This document shows positions 23,664-23,769 of a stretch of DNA of 23,769 bases, piece by piece; the first letter of the stretch is position 1, and the number at the start of each line of letters is the position of its first letter. The notes under the pieces were generated by a model. The model did no database searches. It was not told where the DNA came from and saw only the letters and a list, made by a program, of their open reading frames with translations. Where the stretch lies: positions 1 through 23,769 of the forward strand of contig CAJMLQ010000037.1 of assembly GCA_905214265.1 (NCBI GenBank), read 5' to 3'. This stretch comes from an uncultured bacterium. Lineage in GTDB: Bacteria; Bacillota; Clostridia; Oscillospirales; Ruminococcaceae. The position numbers were made by a program, and so were the translations under genes.

Positions 23664-23692
23664 TTGACAAATCCACCTTTTTTCGCTATAAT
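23664..23692 (+). promoter_or_regulatory. Consensus promoter of the tRNA gene
   Basis: TTGACA (23664-23669), 17 bases, TATAAT (23687-23692): both hexamers are perfect consensus, as expected for a strongly expressed stable-RNA gene. The tRNA begins about 31 bases after the -10. Confidence 0.9.
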
Positions 23693-23722
23693 AAAAAAGC
23701 TGTCCAACATAAGGCGGCAGAC

Positions 23723-23769
23723 GCTGATATGGCTCAGGTGGCAGAGCACATCCTTGGTAAGGATGAGGT
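23723..23769 (+). tRNA. tRNA-Thr (anticodon GGU), cut by window end
   Basis: Only the 5' part is in the window. The acceptor strand is GCTGATA (23723-23729). The D arm GCTC/GAGC (23732-23735, 23744-23747) closes an AGGTGGCA loop. The anticodon stem CATCC/GGATG (23749-23753, 23761-23765) closes TTGGTAA, giving anticodon GGT (23756-23758), which reads ACC/ACU threonine codons. The T arm and 3' end lie beyond the edge. Confidence 0.93.

Noticed and set aside
23501..23722. A CIRCE or other heat-shock operator ahead of hscC.
   Set aside because: No TTAGCACTC/GAGTGCTAA pair is present; the inverted repeat found has a different sequence and position.
23501..23749. An 83-residue N-terminal extension of HscC.
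   Set aside because: Hsp70 proteins start directly before the IGIDLGTTNS motif, and the extension covers the promoter.

Overview
The window is dense, GC-rich bacterial chromosomal DNA. Its markers are Shine-Dalgarno sites of the AAGGAGG type, sigma-A-like promoters, the peptidase pair YfmF/YfmH, Lgt next to FolD, a PASTA-domain kinase-like membrane protein, and many flavin and Fe-S oxidoreductases without oxygen-dependent enzymes. Together these suggest an anaerobic, probably gut-associated Clostridia, most likely Oscillospiraceae-like. That placement is inferred from gene content and was not tested by alignment.

Layout. (1) 41-1420 (-): an FAD-dependent oxidoreductase with a good promoter and an AT-rich, repeat-containing upstream region. 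(2) 1762-4707 (+): a GNAT acetyltransferase, a SAM methyltransferase, a multi-pass membrane protein and a small lipoprotein, ended by a strong bidirectional hairpin. (3) 4779-11752: an inducible-looking redox cluster. A divergent 278-bp control region separates a minus-strand operon (a TIM-barrel sugar isomerase/epimerase fused to a D-2-hydroxyacid dehydrogenase, then an AraC regulator) from a plus-strand operon (an Old Yellow Enzyme-type reductase with a Cys cluster, an SDR, and a fumarate-reductase-type flavoprotein). (4) 11812-12819 (-): galE. (5) 13214-17846 (+): yfmF, yfmH, lgt and folD, closely packed and partly overlapping. (6) 17923-19764 (+): a zinc-ribbon, kinase-fold, transmembrane, PASTA protein that lacks the key catalytic residues, so a likely pseudokinase, with its own promoter over the folD stop codon. 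(7) 19814-23500 (-): a three-gene operon encoding an HscC-type Hsp70, a membrane-anchored J-domain protein and a membrane protein with an SseB-like domain. It converges on the pseudokinase gene through a shared terminator. (8) 23664 to the edge (+): a consensus promoter and the first part of tRNA-Thr(GGU).

How the parts may work together. Region 3 looks like a ligand-controlled catabolic or reductive pathway: carbonyl/alcohol interconversion, C=C reduction and sugar-acid chemistry. The substrate cannot be read from sequence. Region 7 looks like a dedicated chaperone system at the membrane, comparable in design to E. coli HscC with its J-proteins DjlB/DjlC, here with an added SseB-domain partner. 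The convergent pseudokinase next to it is a candidate sensor or scaffold, but any functional link rests on adjacency only. Regions 3 and 7 are the most promising for new biology. No CRISPR array, transposase, integrase or phage gene was seen.
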